Shown: positions 39,601 through 54,600 of the stretch, piece by piece
Layout of the letters: each line of letters opens with the position of its first letter
Numbering within the stretch: position 1 is the stretch's first letter
Origin: Druceiella hillmani
Taxonomy: Eukaryota > Arthropoda > Insecta > Lepidoptera > Hepialidae
DNA length: 64,000 nucleotides
NCBI GenBank assembly: GCA_039881145.1
Contig: JAYKKI010000060.1
Span: 7,581,001-7,645,000 of the forward strand
Direction of reading: 5' to 3'
Notes under the pieces: generated by a model
The model's database searches: none
What the model saw: the letters and a program-made list of their open reading frames with translations, nothing else
What the model was told of the DNA's origin: nothing
Position numbers and translations under genes: made by a program

Positions 39601-42600
39601 CAGTGGTAGCGAAAATGTTACTTTTTACTACTTCACTATATGAAATACAAATGTGTCAATTTTATTTCTTATTCACACTTTTACAAATAGAACAATCGAG
39701 AATGAAACAGGTGATTTTTTTTCTGCTCCCCGCTAGCTTCATCTTTCCTCTGAGCTTCCGACCCGGTACCCATATCAATTATTACCAATGGCATATCCAG
39801 TAAGCTTGCCCTGTACCAGCAAGATTGTCATACCTCTATGACTAATATCATTCTTTGCTTTCCAGATCAGTCCACAATGTGACTCCGCTATGGTGTGCCG
39901 CTGTTTCGGGGAAGTTAGAAGTGCTCAAATGCCTCGTGCGAAACGGAGCAGATATCAACGCGGGTTCTGATAGTGGTTCTACACCAGTACGAAGTGCCTG
40001 CTTTATGACCCATCTTGAGATTGGTAATTATCACATTAAGAGTATTTTGATAGTAAATAATCAAATATTCAACCAATAACAATAAGGTACATGTTACTTG
40101 AAACATTTTTTTGGACAAAATTTGCCACTATAGCAGCTACTTTAAAGAATATATTTTAATCAAATGCCCCATTTCCTTCATTAAATAATAACTATCCTAT
40201 CAATCACATTATATTAAATGGAACTGTCATTAGTACTGAAAAATGTTGTCAAAAGACAGGATAATCGTAAAGACAGCTTTACGTAACTGTCAATTAGTAT
40301 AAATTTACGACTTGTAGCGTGTGGTTTTCTGCTGTTATTGTATTGTTTATTGAAATAAATGTCAAAATTCCTTTTTTTTGTTTTAAGAAAATTTTTTAAT
40401 TAAGGGCCTCCACTAGTAACAGCATTTCATTTGTATAATGACATGTAAATGTATATATCAATATTCTATCTATTTTGTATACACATAATTCGATTTATAG
40501 TCTAGTTTTATACTCTCATCTTTCTCATCTATACACTTTTGTGACTAATTTGTTTTGTGACTTTTTGAATAAATAAAACAAAATCAAATTTAATTTAGAT
40601 TTTTTACATTTATTTAAAATTATATATTTAGTAGATAAAAATGATACAGTTAAATAACACAGACAAGTATGATAAAACCAGACTGAATCTGTATGTTAAA
40701 TTTTAAAAGTTCTAACATTGATATGCTTACGGCTATGCTGTTCTATTCACACCTGCTACATACTCATTCACCCGCAATTATATTTGCCCAATATACATAA
40801 TTACAACTGTCTCTTTTTAACTGATATTCTATATTTGAATGTGTTGAAAATTTCATTTTGTTTGTATGAGTGGTTTACAATATGCTTACGGCAATGCTGT
40901 TCTATTCATACTTGCTACATACTCATTCACCCGTAATTATATTTGCCCAATATACATAATTACAACTGTCTCTTTTTAACTGATATTTTATATTTGAATG
41001 TGTTGAAAATTTCATTTTGTTTGTGTGAGTGGTTCACAATATACTTATGGCAATGCTGTTCTATTCACACCTGCTACATATTCATTCACCCACAATTATA
41101 TTTGTCCAATATACATAATTACAACCGTCTCTTTTTAATTGATATTCCATATTTGGATGTGTTGAAAATTTCATTTTGTTTGTGTGAGTGGTTCACATTT
41201 TTATTCCTTTTATATGTCTCTTTAATGTCGCTTTTTATACTATTGTAAAATTATAATGGGGAGTTATCTATATCCTAATTATAGTTATCTCGATCCAAAA
41301 ATATTTTTAAGGAGAATAAAATTGGTTTAAAGTGTCAAAACTCTATTCTTTGAACAACAACTAAACTGATTTAAGTGAAATTTTCAGTTTTGGAACAGAA
41401 AATTTCATCCAAATCCGTAATAGTGCAACTTAAAAAGTGGCATTGTATAATTTGTATACCAGTATCACTTAATGTTTAATCCTTACAGAGGGAGTACTGT
41501 TTGACATATTGTCAGTACGCGATGGTGTACAAATATTTATGCGGCAATATTGTCGGGGGCTGCTAAGTAGAGAAGGAAATCATTTTTTTCTGTTGCACGT
41601 TGCTGTCAGTATTTTAGACAGCTTTTGAAGATTTTTGCTAATTTGTAAACATAACTGTGTGAAAGTAAAGTCCGATGCCGATTCTGAAAGGAGGTAAAAA
41701 TTATTTACCTGTACGTTAATCTATTGAAAATATATATTATTTGTAATACAGAAAATATTTTTTTACCTAGAATAAAATTACGCCATCTTGGTCCTAATAT
41801 GATACTGAATACCATAAGGCTGACTAATATCACAATGTTGTTGCAGACTAATATCACAAGGCTGACTAATATCACAATGTGAACTTTCCATAGAAATAAA
41901 AACATTAAAATGTTTTCCATTTTCAATTATTCTACATAATTTTATGTTTAACAATTCAGCATAATACTGCTCGCTACTTGCTGGCCCTACGGGCGAAGCT
42001 GATTATCTAATAAAACATGTTTGCTGTGAACAATCTATCTTTTAACCAATAGTTCGCTACCTGGTTGAAAATGGTGCCGACATCCACCGACCCAATTATA
42101 ACGGTGGAACGTGCCTCATAAACTCAGTACAGTCGGTGCAGCTCTGCACGTTCCTGCTGGCCAGTGGAGCAGCAGTTAATGCTACCGACATGCAGAACAA
42201 GACTGCTCTGCATTATGCTATACAAGAACATAGGTGAGGCTTTATTTTGTTCAAAGATTTTCTAAGTATTTCACTGATTGTTAAATTGACAGTACTACAA
42301 TTTTGTTGCTAAATCATTACTAATTGGGCACTTACAAATAGTGATACAAAAACCAAATTTGAAAATTTATTCAACCAGTTGTCAATAGTGTTTTTCTTGA
42401 TTCTCAAAGGCCTAGTCCATTCAAAGACTCAAGATCTTTTTTTTTATCTAATACTAGCAGCTTGCACACATTGTGCCAAATTTTATCTAAATATACCCAT
42501 CCTTTGAGAAGGAGATAGCAAATACACGCAGAAAGATAGACAGACACTAGACTTGTGTGTTGCTAATTGAATGTGATTATTACATGTGACCAGATATTTC

Positions 42601-45387
42601 ACTGTTGTGTCCTGTGGTAGAACAGTTCCATCAAGTTTCATTGGTGGGCAGTCGCCTCTCAATAAAAGCAAGTGCTGCATAATCTACCCACATGACATTC
42701 ACGCTAAAGAGTCCAGGTGCATTCCTAGGTATTTCACAGGACACAACAGTGAAATGCCTGGGAATGCACCTGGACAAGAACCTCATCTGGGGAGAACATA
42801 TTAAGGCCAAAAGAGAACCAGCGAATAAAAAATTAAGAGATATGTAATAGGCAGATATGTTAATAGGCAGATAGTCCTTACTCGGTTTGGAAAATAAGCT
42901 TTCGATAATAAAATCGGTGTGGACATATGGTATAGAACTCTGGGGATCAGCAAGCCATTCCAATATTGAAATACTCCAATGCTTCTAAAATAAAGCCTTA
43001 AAAACCTTGATTAGTACTGCATGGTTCGCAAGAAATGCAGAAGTGCATGAATACTTAGAAATGTTCACTGTCAAAGAGCAGATGTTCAGGTCCTGTAAAA
43101 CGTTTAAACAAAGACTAGAACATCACAAAAAGCACTTGGCTAAAGCACTCACTGATACAGATGATAGCGATTAAGAAGGACCATACTAGCTTCAATTTAA
43201 AGCTATAGTATTGAATGAGATGGCACATCAAAGGATGTGGTACATCTCTAAAACCCTTGATGATGATAAACAAATTTAATTATAGCTTTTTGGCTGATTC
43301 TAAATAGAAAAAAAACATGTGGCCATGTATTTGTTTACTTGAACATATTCTACTTCCTTGAAATGACGGTTCATGCTAGTAGTGCTTTTTAGTGAGAAGT
43401 TATATGTCTGAGTTTTCCTGTATTGAACTCGACATAAAATTAATCTGCATGCATGCTTAACATTTTCCTCCTCTAACTGTATAATACGTCTATTTTCCTG
43501 GTGTTACAAAGTACTCCTCTTGTGTAGATTCCTCTATTTATCGAACTTTCTAGTATTCTTCAGGGAGTAAGGGCATCAAGGTCTTGAGTTTTGGAGTTGC
43601 TAGTGAGGAGAATTCCTCTAACATATTTTTATAGTAAATTATTTCACTTATCTCATAGTAAGCGTTATAGCAAGTCACTTAATCTTATAGCAAATGTCGC
43701 TTATCTTATAGCAAGTATATTCGATTTTTGGGGGAAAAATTCAGAGTTGAAAATTTATGATGCAGACACGTGAAAATTGAACATGTTGATGTATTTAGTC
43801 ATGAACAATTGTTTAAACAATTTTTGTTTGTTGCTGTATAGTGTTTATATGCAGTGCTTACTACTGATGACAGTATTGAACCTTCAACTGTAGGGCTGGT
43901 TTGCTACAGACGATTATCTTGCTTCTGGCGACTAAATGTGCTGTTTGCAGGCAAATGGTTAAAGGAAGTGTCGAATTGAATTGAAACATATTCATTAATA
44001 TTTTTGTATCTGTTGTTTCTTCCTCAGATTAGAGACCACCCGCCTATTGCTGGAGCATGGCGCAGATCCGTTCGCCAGGTCGCGTTCTGGAGATGATGCA
44101 CTGCAGACAGCATGCCTCAAGGGGGCCACGCAGATATTCTCACTACTTTGCCACCGTGTTTCATATAGTTATTCAAGACTGGCCGATGCACATGAGCTAA
44201 TAGGTAAATATTAAGAGATATTTAATTGCCGCTTTAAAATAGTAGGAAAATATTAATATACTTCTATATATTAATATACTTCTATATATTAATATACTTC
44301 TATATATTAATATACTTCTATTCCTTTTTACAATTCTGCTTAGTGACGAGTATTAACTTTAGTAAATTTATTCAATCCATTATTGAATCGATTTTTGTTA
44401 TCAATAGCTCTTCACCATTTAAACACATGTAGTTTATACCATTGCAGATTATGGCATATCGTTGTATACACAAATATGTCTGATAAAAAAATTGTATCGT
44501 TGAAAGGTTCGACGTTGTTGGATGACTTCAACGACATCACATTTGCGATGTCACACTGGCGAAGGGCGAACACGATAAGGCATAGCGGGCCAACATATTT
44601 GGGTAAGTTTTATAATAAGTAACAATGTGTTTGCAGAAATTATTGTGATTATTCAAAAGATCTAACTCGAAATTTTGATGAATATGTGTTCTAAAGCATT
44701 AAATAGAAAATAGAAAATGTGTGTATGTGTGTGTGTGCATGTATGTGTGTGCATGCATGTATGTGTACGTGAATGTATGTGTCTCATATGGCCTAGTACC
44801 ATTGTGAACTATTAAATATTACCAGATTTTTATTTCATTTCTCAGGCTTAAAAATTTTAGGTTAAAAAAGTCTTACAAAGAATATAATAAAAATGTGTTT
44901 TTAAAAACGGTTTGAATAATTTTTTTAAAATTTTTTACATTGATACATTAGGAATACTGGTAAAACGTAATAATATGCCATAACTCATAATACTCAAAAA
45001 AATACTTTTTATACAAAACTTAGTCAATTGTGTTTGTTCATATTGAAAGGGTTACTTATAAATTTGAATTTCCAAGACATATTTTCACAAAGCAGATACC
45101 CCAGTGTGTTGCTGTATTGTCTATTTATTATTGTCTATTTAAGGTATGCAGATCAAATGAGTTGTTAGATATTTATAGACATTTAAAACAAAGTAAATAA
45201 TCACAATCTGCAATAAATATGGATTATGTTGATATATGCTATATATTTGATGTATATATATATTTGTATATATATGTATATGTATATATATATGTATATA
45301 TATGTATATATATATATATATATATTATATATATGTATATATATATGTATATATATATGTATATATATATATATGTATATATATATG

Positions 45388-45484
<97 letters not shown>

Positions 45485-45485
45485 G

Positions 45486-45548
<63 letters not shown>

Positions 45549-45549
45549 G

Positions 45550-45610
<61 letters not shown>

Positions 45611-45611
45611 G

Positions 45612-45642
<31 letters not shown>

Positions 45643-48600
45643 GTATATATATATATGTATATATATATATGTATATATATATATGTATATATATATATGT
45701 ATATATATATATGTATATATATATATATGTATATATACGCGTGTGCGTATATTTTTTTTCTGATATATATGTTTGTCTTTATATGTTACTCATCTTATGC
45801 TAAGTTTGAATGGTGTGAGCGCAGATGTAGTCTATAAGCAGCATCCCAGGGGTTTTACAGCCTTGGATCAAATATTAAACTGTTGAATAATGCAGTTTGA
45901 TTAAACAAGTACTAATTGACTTCATTGATTATAGGAGCTATTCATAATTGCCCATTGCTAATAGTAACAGAAAAATATGCTTAAGGTTTAATATGCTTAA
46001 GGTTGCAAAGCCTTCTATGTATCTGGAAGAAATTATTATGTAAATTAAATAATCTTTTTGTTTTCGATCCCCTAGAAAAGCTGCCAGTAATGCCGCCTCG
46101 TGCTGCTTTCCGTTACACCCAGGAATTCAGGACAGAAGCAGACCTGGAGGCGATTGTCACCGATATGGATCTCATGCGAGTGCAATCCCTGCTCATATGC
46201 GAACGCGTTCTCGGACCTTACCATAAGGATACTGTCTTCAGGCTCATGTACAGGTTGGGTTATGCAATAAATGTTAAGGGATTTTTTCATAAGAAAATGG
46301 GATGGACAGTGTTTATTTTTGAGGTGAATTACACTTTCAACTTGAACGTTACGTAAATCGTCAAAATTATTGTTACTGGTCACCCAGCAATCCAAAAGAA
46401 AAGCGTCAGAATGCATTACATAGTCCTGGCCAAACACGTATTTATTACGGTGTGAACAGGATAACAATCATTTTGTAACAAGCACCTGGCAATATAGTAT
46501 TAGGCCACATATGTAACTTAGTTTTGACAATTAATGATGACGGAATTGACGTGCAGTGCTCGCATTTGATCGAAGTAGTTCATGTTTGTGAGTGCCCCAG
46601 ATGTTAGCGTTTTATTAAAATTGCTATCTTTGCTTGGTGGCTTTAGGGGCTTTTCTTCGATATAATCGTTTGTCAGTGAAAGGATCAAACGCTGCTACAA
46701 CCAATTATAATCCATATATCAATATTGCATTTCAATATGTATATTGTATTGATAATTAGGCCCAAAAAAACAGGCTATAATAGCATCTATACACAGCACA
46801 TAGGTAATTTACTATACCTAGGTAATATTTATTTTCCAAAATAATGTCACAATTACGATCATGGGTATGTGTGTAGCATACTGTGGGCTGTACACCGTAC
46901 CACATCGTTATTAAAAGCGATTTTTCATGACTTTGTCAATGTTAAATTCTATTGCTATATAAATATTCAGATTAAAAATTTTGAGTCTCACTTTATCAAG
47001 GAAAATTATGGTGGAAGTTTTGAAATTATTTATTACTGGCCGAGCCTACAACTTAGTTCGTGTGTATTTATGTTAAAAAAAATTTTTCTTTAACCTTTTA
47101 TGTGTTGCTCCTGGGTCTATACTATTATTTATTTATTGTCTTTATGTATAGTACATATGGCGGACTAATTGTTACATGACCGATTTCTTCCAGTGAACCA
47201 TAACAATTGGTATTGAGATTTAGTTGGTAGACTGTTTTACAATGAAAATTCTTTATAGCACATTAGACGAAAAAAAAAATTTTAAAAAAATACAGAAGAA
47301 TAAGTAAAAAAAACTATTGACATTATTGGGAAAGACAGGAAAGTACAAGGACACAAAGGAAAAGTTTCAGGAGAGGCAGGACTTTTTCTCTTGATCTTTG
47401 AAAATATTTAAGAGATGTGTTTTTCCTGAAGTCAGGATACAAGTGATTCCAAATTTTTGCTGCTTGGACAGTGAAGGATTTTTCGTAAGTGGTAGTGGTA
47501 GAGGATGTTTAGAAATAAGTAGGGTGACTGATCTTTCAGATCGTAGCCCAAGGGCGTGAGCAGACAAATCTTTAAATATGCCACTAAGATAATTTGGGCT
47601 ATGAGGATTCTTTAATATATTAAAAATTAGTGTAAGTATGTGAAGTTGGCGTTGATCACGGATCTTCAGCCATTTGAGAAGTGACCTTTATTCAGAAATA
47701 TGATCATATTTTCTCAGGCTGAAGATATACCGGATGCATAAATTTTGAAGACATTCCAACTTGCACAAATATTCTTCATTAAGATCAGGATAGCACACAT
47801 CTCCATAATCAATTATTGGTAATAAGAGTGTTTGACAAAGGTAGATTTTCGTTTTAGTCGGTAGAAAATTTTGAATTGAAGATGTTTCAAAGAGTGTATT
47901 CTGTTGAAAACACAACAACTAACATTATTTACTAGAGGCCGCCATACCATACCAAATTTAACCGACTATTACCATACCAAATTTCATCAAAATTCATTGA
48001 GTAGATTTTGCGTAATACCCGTAGTAATTAGTATACAGACAGGCAGTTAAAAGTTCTAAAAAAAATATTTCTGACTTTTATCATTCTATATGCTAAATAA
48101 ATTTTTAAAAATATTTTCATTGTACAGAATTGACTCATTCATTGTATTATAATGTATTATATGTTTGAATTGTATTAAAAGTTTATATAAGGATAAGGAA
48201 TTCCATACAGATAATATTGTCTTATCTTTTGCAAGTTTCACAAATTCATCATCTTTCCTTCTTACAGAGGCGCCTCATATGCAGACGCATTCCGCTATCA
48301 GCGTTGCATCGACCTTTGGATGTGGGCGCTACAGATCCGCATCGAAAAAGACTCATTGCTTTATACAGACACATGTTACTCGGCACAAGCGCTCGTCAAG
48401 TTGATGCTTGATGCACGCGCTGGTCGTCTCGATGCACGAGAACTCCCAAGGCATCGAGACGTATTGAGGACGTTCTCGCTGCTGGCTGATAATTTGCCTG
48501 GTAAGTACTGATTTTTTTTTCTTTCAATGTTATTAGTTTTTTTTCAATTTTATTGATTTTTTTTTTCTTTCAATTTTATTAGTTTTTTTTTCAATTTTAT

Positions 48601-51600
48601 TGATTTTTTTTTCTTTCAATTTTATTACAGTTTGTAAAGGAGTCCTGCAAAAGAGGGCTTGACGTTATAGAAATAGAATATAATTTTTAAAAAAGTTGGT
48701 ATTTTTTTAGAATGTGAAACACCAAACAATTCAGCAAATAATAATTAGAAAATGGGAGAAACTAAAATAAAATTTGTAATACAAAATAAAAAACCTAGCT
48801 TTATAAAGGTGCATGTATTATATTTTCAATAAATCAACAATTGTTAATAAGAAATATAAATAACAATGAACATTTGAAGTACTGAATAACTTTTTAGAAA
48901 CTTTACAAAAAATAATCAATGCCAATCGCTTTTTTTAATGTGTAGCCATTGCCTGTATAAATAAAAAAGAAACTGTTTTTGACATTGACATTTGTTCTGT
49001 GTTGTCAAAATATAATAAGAATGCATTCTTCACTCTTTTTGAGTTTTATGTGGCTCTTTTTGATGACCCTCTTTTTGTCTGCGAGTTTCGTGGATCGGTA
49101 TATTTCATTTGTATGTGGAAGATACAATGGAACACAAATGTGCACTATATTTCATTTGTATGTGGAAGATACAATGGAACACAAATGTGCTTTTGCTTTC
49201 AGAGATTTCTGTAGAAATAGCATTTAGAAACTATTATGAAAAAAAACCTTACTTTTCACAAAAAACCAAAAATTGGCCGACAAACGAGTTGAGTTTGTCT
49301 GAGTTAAATAACATTTTTAAGGAGCCAATTTTTTTCATTTTCTCCATATAAATGTGTAATTTTAGGGTTCCAAACTAGGAAACCTTATAGTTTTCGCCAT
49401 GTCTGCCTGTCTGTCTGTTTGTACGTCACAGTTGTTTTACTCTGACTATAAAGCTGCTATGAAGCTGAAATTTGGTATGGTTATACATATTTATTATGCT
49501 ACAAAGTTATGAAATTATATTAAAAAAGAAAGGTGTCTCCTACACGTGAAGTGAAGATGAATTTTTTTCACATAACCCGTTGCGTGGTATCATAGAATAG
49601 GTCTTTCTTGCAAAGAAAGGTAAGTCTTGCAAAGAATTCTGCTTCCCTACCGACTACCAGTGATACTGCTATTTTTTAATACCTAAAGAGTATTCACAAG
49701 GATAAAATATAGAAATTAAAAGGTAAATTATCATAGTTAGGCTCTACTAGTTTAGGCCTGTAAAAGTTCATAGAAACTCCGTACAAGTAACTTAAATCAA
49801 CGGCAAAAGTTGTAATTTAAAATTTTCATTTATTGTATCTGTGAAAAATCTATCTAGGTAAAATATTTATATATTTATATGGTAAGAAATAATATTATTT
49901 AAGTATACACTTTATTTTTACGCCAATGAAAGGTATAGTAGGCAATATGTGTATTATGTTGTGAAAAAGTAATATTTATAAATAATTTAATAGAAATTAT
50001 ACATTAAATGTATATAAGTGCCTAACTATAAAGTACGGAATCCTTGTAGCACGACTTTTACTTCTATACTTGACAGTTAACACTTGTGCCCAACACTATA
50101 TGGTCTTTTACCCATATCCGTTTACATTATTTTTGGATTAAAAAGACTAAATGTTCGTATCTTTCGTTACAGCAAAACATCTTATTTAAATGTATCAAAG
50201 ATGTGTCGCGGGAATATAGCGGTTTGTCATTTATTTTATTTATATCCTGCTCAGCATAGGTGTGTTTGTGTATGTGGAAACTGTTTCCGCGTCAGAAGGC
50301 ATTGACAATATTCTGACTGTAGTATATGACCTATTATATTTGTAGCATTTTTATTACATTATTTAAACTATTTATTCGACAAACTAGCAAGTAGGAATGT
50401 AGAACAATTTTGCCGAGAGTTCATAAATCGACAATTAGAAACAATCGACAACTAGAAAGCGCAATTGTTTATTTGTGCAAGGCCAAAACTTTGAATAATT
50501 TCTATAGTGCCTGCCTAGAAAGCACAATTGTTTATTTGTGCAAGGCCAAAAATTTGAATAATTTCGATAATGCTTACCTAGAAAGCGGAATTGTTTATTT
50601 GTGGAAGGCCAAAACTTTGAATAATTTCTATAATGCTTGCCTAAAAAGCGCAATTGTTTATTTGTGCAAGGCCAAAACTTTGAATAATTTCTATAATGCT
50701 TGCCTAAAAAGCGCAATTGTTTATTTGTGCAAGGCCAAAACTTTGAATAATTTCTAAAGTGTCTGCCTGTAAAGCACAATTGTTTATTTGTGTAAGGCCA
50801 AAACTTTGGATAATTTCTATAGCACCTGCCTAGAAAGCGCAATTGTTTATTTGTGTAAGGCCAAAACTTTGGATAATTTTTATAGTCCTGCCTAGAGAGC
50901 GCAATTGTTTATTTGTGCAAGGCCAAAACTTTGAATAAATGCTATAGTGTCTGGCTAGAAAGCACAATTGTTTATTTGTGCAAGGCCAAAACTTTGAATA
51001 ATTTCTATAATGCCTGCCTAGAAAGCATATGAATACTTTGCAGCATTCGCCTGTCTTATATGCACTCACAATGATCAACGAAATGTTGTTAGATGAACCA
51101 AATCCTGGTATTTAGTTTTTGGCCAATTCAGGGATACGATTATGGATTTGTGTTCTTTGTGTTTTTTTTACTTTGCTTTAAAACCGATACACAAAAATAC
51201 ACATTTCGGTCACTATTTATTTGGGCCGGGGATTTTTTAGAAACAAATAGATAAATTACACAGATTACGTATTATGACGTAATTTTGTAAGGGATTTAAA
51301 AGGTTTGCACCTTGGGGTGTGGTAAGGATGATGTCTTATTTTAGTGTTTGAAATTGTATTAATCTCACATTATTCTTTATTTCTTTCTTTGTCGATGCAA
51401 AATATTTCTTAAACCATTGTATGTTGAATTTGAATTGTTTATATACATCCAAAGATAACTTTGTTTTTATTCTTTGCAGAGGCTAGGAGAATTCTGGACG
51501 TGCGGCCAGTATATAAGAAGCAATCTGAAATGTTGGATCGTACGCTGAAGTGTGTCACGCACCTCATATACCTACTCCTAGAGACAGCGCATACTGAAGA

Positions 51601-54600
51601 TGAGAAGACAGTGGTCAGTTTTGATAGCAATTTTTTATATTGAACCCAGGCTCTGGGTATCCATGTTTTTTTTTCTGTAATTTTCTTTTATTATTATATC
51701 TGGTTGAATATCTAGCAAAGAAAAGGTTTTTGCAATTTCCTATCATATTTTCTCCAAATTTTGATCTCTCTGTTTTGGAACTTGATATGCATGTGTTTCT
51801 AAAATAATTTGTTTACCTTAATTTTAGGCCTAATGTAGACATTAAAATTTTTATTTCACTCGTTATCCAGGTGATGCGTCTGCTTTGCAAGTTGGTGCGT
51901 GATGACACGCGGAGTGCATACACAGGAGACACGCTACTTCATCTCTCAGTGTCACGGCTCAACATTATTAAGAGTACCTACTTTGCAGATGATCTTAACG
52001 TTACTGTGAGTACAAATTTTCAAAAATTGCTTTGAAAGCAAAAATCTTAATTTCTACTTTAAAATAATTTTTCTGTTTGTATATAAGATTAATAAAGCTA
52101 ACGCTAAAACAATTTTCTTCGTCTTGTCTGTACGAAGAGATTTAACTCAAAAGCTACTGAAACTATTGACATGAATTGTACACAGGTTGTAGATAGTTAC
52201 TAAAAACCTAGGACGAAAAAACTTTTTTGTTTCATTGTGATGTCTCAAATTCTGAAGTTATAATAATGTTGGTATTGGATTTCGTGAAGCATGTTTGTAT
52301 GCTTTTACTTTTTGAGGCTAATTGGCATAATTGTGTTTCCTGTATGTACGCTTTAGTGTGGCCCATTTTGTATACCTAATGCTGGTCAAACCATGTAATA
52401 ATTAACAGTACCTAATATATTTTTTGTACCATGTTTAAATTTTCAATTATATTTCATAGAGCGCCATCTACGGCAAAGTAACAAAACCAATTCCATAAGG
52501 CGCATCTATGGTGCAGTACCAAAACATTTAATTAATTATGTGTATTTATAACTAATTTTGATTTATTTTAAATAACATGTCTAAATCAATCCACATGAAT
52601 AAAGTCGTGGGCATAGTTAGCAAATAAATACATCAAAGTAAAAAATGGAAAACTGTATTATTTTGTATAAATATACACCCATTCCCATGTATTATGCAGA
52701 GGAAAAGTGGTAGTGAAACCTTATCAGTATCGAGTTTAGGTCAATTAGACCTGTGAATGCTTGAAGGTATTCTTAATTTATAGGCAGTAGTAGCGTTTAT
52801 TTATCAATAATTCTTTGTTAAATTCCACTATCTGATGTTTATTATATTAAAATGTCTTGTCCTTTATACCATAGATTTTTAATATGAGCAATAATTCTTT
52901 GCTTTATAATGCCTTGTATTTGCTCCAGTAAATTTTTAAGCTGCTTAATGAAGTTGACAGACGGTACATATTATTACATAGTTTAGTATTTTGTTACTGA
53001 ATTTTCTTATACCTCAATTAAAATTACGTTATGGAAATATATGCAGGCACAGAAGTGATTTTAGGTTTGATTACAACCTAGGCCTATTTTGACATGGCGG
53101 ATTTGATGTTTTCCCTTCAATTTGATTTTACCCTATTTGATATACTGTAATCCATATGAGAACAAAGTATTTGCGTGGAATGAACATGTTATTGTATGAA
53201 ATTCTGCAGACACCTGTTATAAAATGTGCTTGCATTCTGTTTCTGTTCATAATGTTTCAACTCCTATAGGAGCAAAAGAAACAAAGCTATTATAATGGAT
53301 GTGTGTCCGCCAATCCGTTCATCGAATAAATCCCTCTTGGGAAAGAATGAAATAGAAAACATTCCACGTAATAGATTCATATTCATAACGTGTGATAGTC
53401 TTGGACAAGCTAGTATTCCAAATACTCGTATATAGCATACTAGCTGTTTTACTGGCGTCATATTATGAATTCTCCATTTGGTCTAAACTCTATTGAGTTT
53501 TGTATAGAAAGACACTGCTGGAAGTTTGTATGTAACAAGCAAAAAAATATTGAATGTTTTATGTCAAGTGTTTACGTTGCATAATCCCAACCAAACACCC
53601 AACAGACACATATGCTTGCTGCGTACGGCCTATTATTTTATGGCAGGTGTATGCACATAGTATTTTTACCTGCTCACCTATTTTTACAAGCACCTCTAAT
53701 ATGGTGCCCTCTTTGTTTCTTAATTATGTATGTAAAATCTATATTTATATATATAATAATATTGTTAAAAAACATAATCTAAACCAGGGTTTCCCAACCT
53801 TTTTTTTGTTGAGGCTCCCCGGACTATAAATTATATTTTCATGCCCCCCCTTTGATTTAGTAAATTAAATAAAAATGATAACTGAAGTTTGTAAATACAC
53901 AAACTTACCTTTTAACAGTGAGACACAATAATTTTACACACTCAAACTGATTTCTTTACAAAAAATTTACACCAAAACGTCAAATTTTTCGCAAGTTTGT
54001 GGTAATAATAGTGAATATGATATTTAATTTCATTAATTTTATGCATGTAAATTAAACATTACATTGTAATATTATTTGTTAATGTTTTTTGTATATTTTT
54101 TTTGTTTTTTCTTTCTAAAATGAAAACGCTTTCAAGGGGGCGCCCTTGACATCTCTCTGTGCCCCCCTGGTTGGGAAGTCCTGATCTAAATATTAAAAGC
54201 ATATATATAAGTTTAGTCTACGCACTTTGTCCATAGTTTCATTATTTGCATTAAAAAAACTGTGACAGCTTCATACATTTATGATTCTGAAATTTATTAT
54301 TTGCAGGTCTGAAATTATAGATGTTTTCATTTTTTAAAAACAAATGTAGAAGAATTACCGGATTATTTGCTAATATAATGTGATGGACATATCAAAATTT
54401 ACACCATTTGTACATATACATCTCGGCTCTGTGTGCCATGTTGTCACATGTTCTACTTGAATTTAAGTTTTGAGAAATTTATAATATTGCATAACAAAAG
54501 AAGAAAGCAATTTGTAACAGGACAGATCAATTCACCTATTTAAGGTGACAATATAAAATAACGCTTGATTCAAATAAAATTCTTATTAATTCAAATAAAT

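Larger units (their letters stand above)
42234..44027 (+). other. Fem1 intron 4
   Basis: Contains a Jockey-type LINE fragment (42745-43275) and a rearranged hairpin at its left edge. At about 43645-43716 cttatagcaagt-like words repeat three times. Confidence 0.7.
46254..48267 (+). other. Fem1 intron 7
   Basis: Contains a DDE transposase fragment just after the exon (46290-46470), a minus-strand LINE fragment (47370-47940), and a LINE 3'-tail-like stretch (47933-48056). The remainder is AT-rich. Confidence 0.7.
48501..51479 (+). other. Fem1 intron 8
   Basis: Right after the donor, T-rich units (ttttattgatttttttt) repeat to about 48640. A 49-base tandem duplication lies at 49098-49193. A lepidopteran-type dispersed repeat lies at about 49362-50045. 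The 63-bp minisatellite lies at 50452-51030. No coding exon is seen. Confidence 0.7.

Noticed and set aside
40718..41248. Plus-strand frames with Cys/His/Tyr repeats
   Set aside because: They derive from the 160-bp tandem triplicate in intron 3; the frames are not continued between units without stops.
45219..45837. Three overlapping long open frames rich in Ile, Tyr and Met
   Set aside because: They are translations of a TA microsatellite inside Fem1 intron 6.
46072..46467. 131-residue minus-strand frame
   Set aside because: It overlaps exon 7 and the adjacent transposase fragment, both of which read on the plus strand.
50435..51078. Repeat protein frames [16 protein letters not shown] on the minus strand
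   Set aside because: The 63-bp array lies within an intron; copies have indels and no exon signals.
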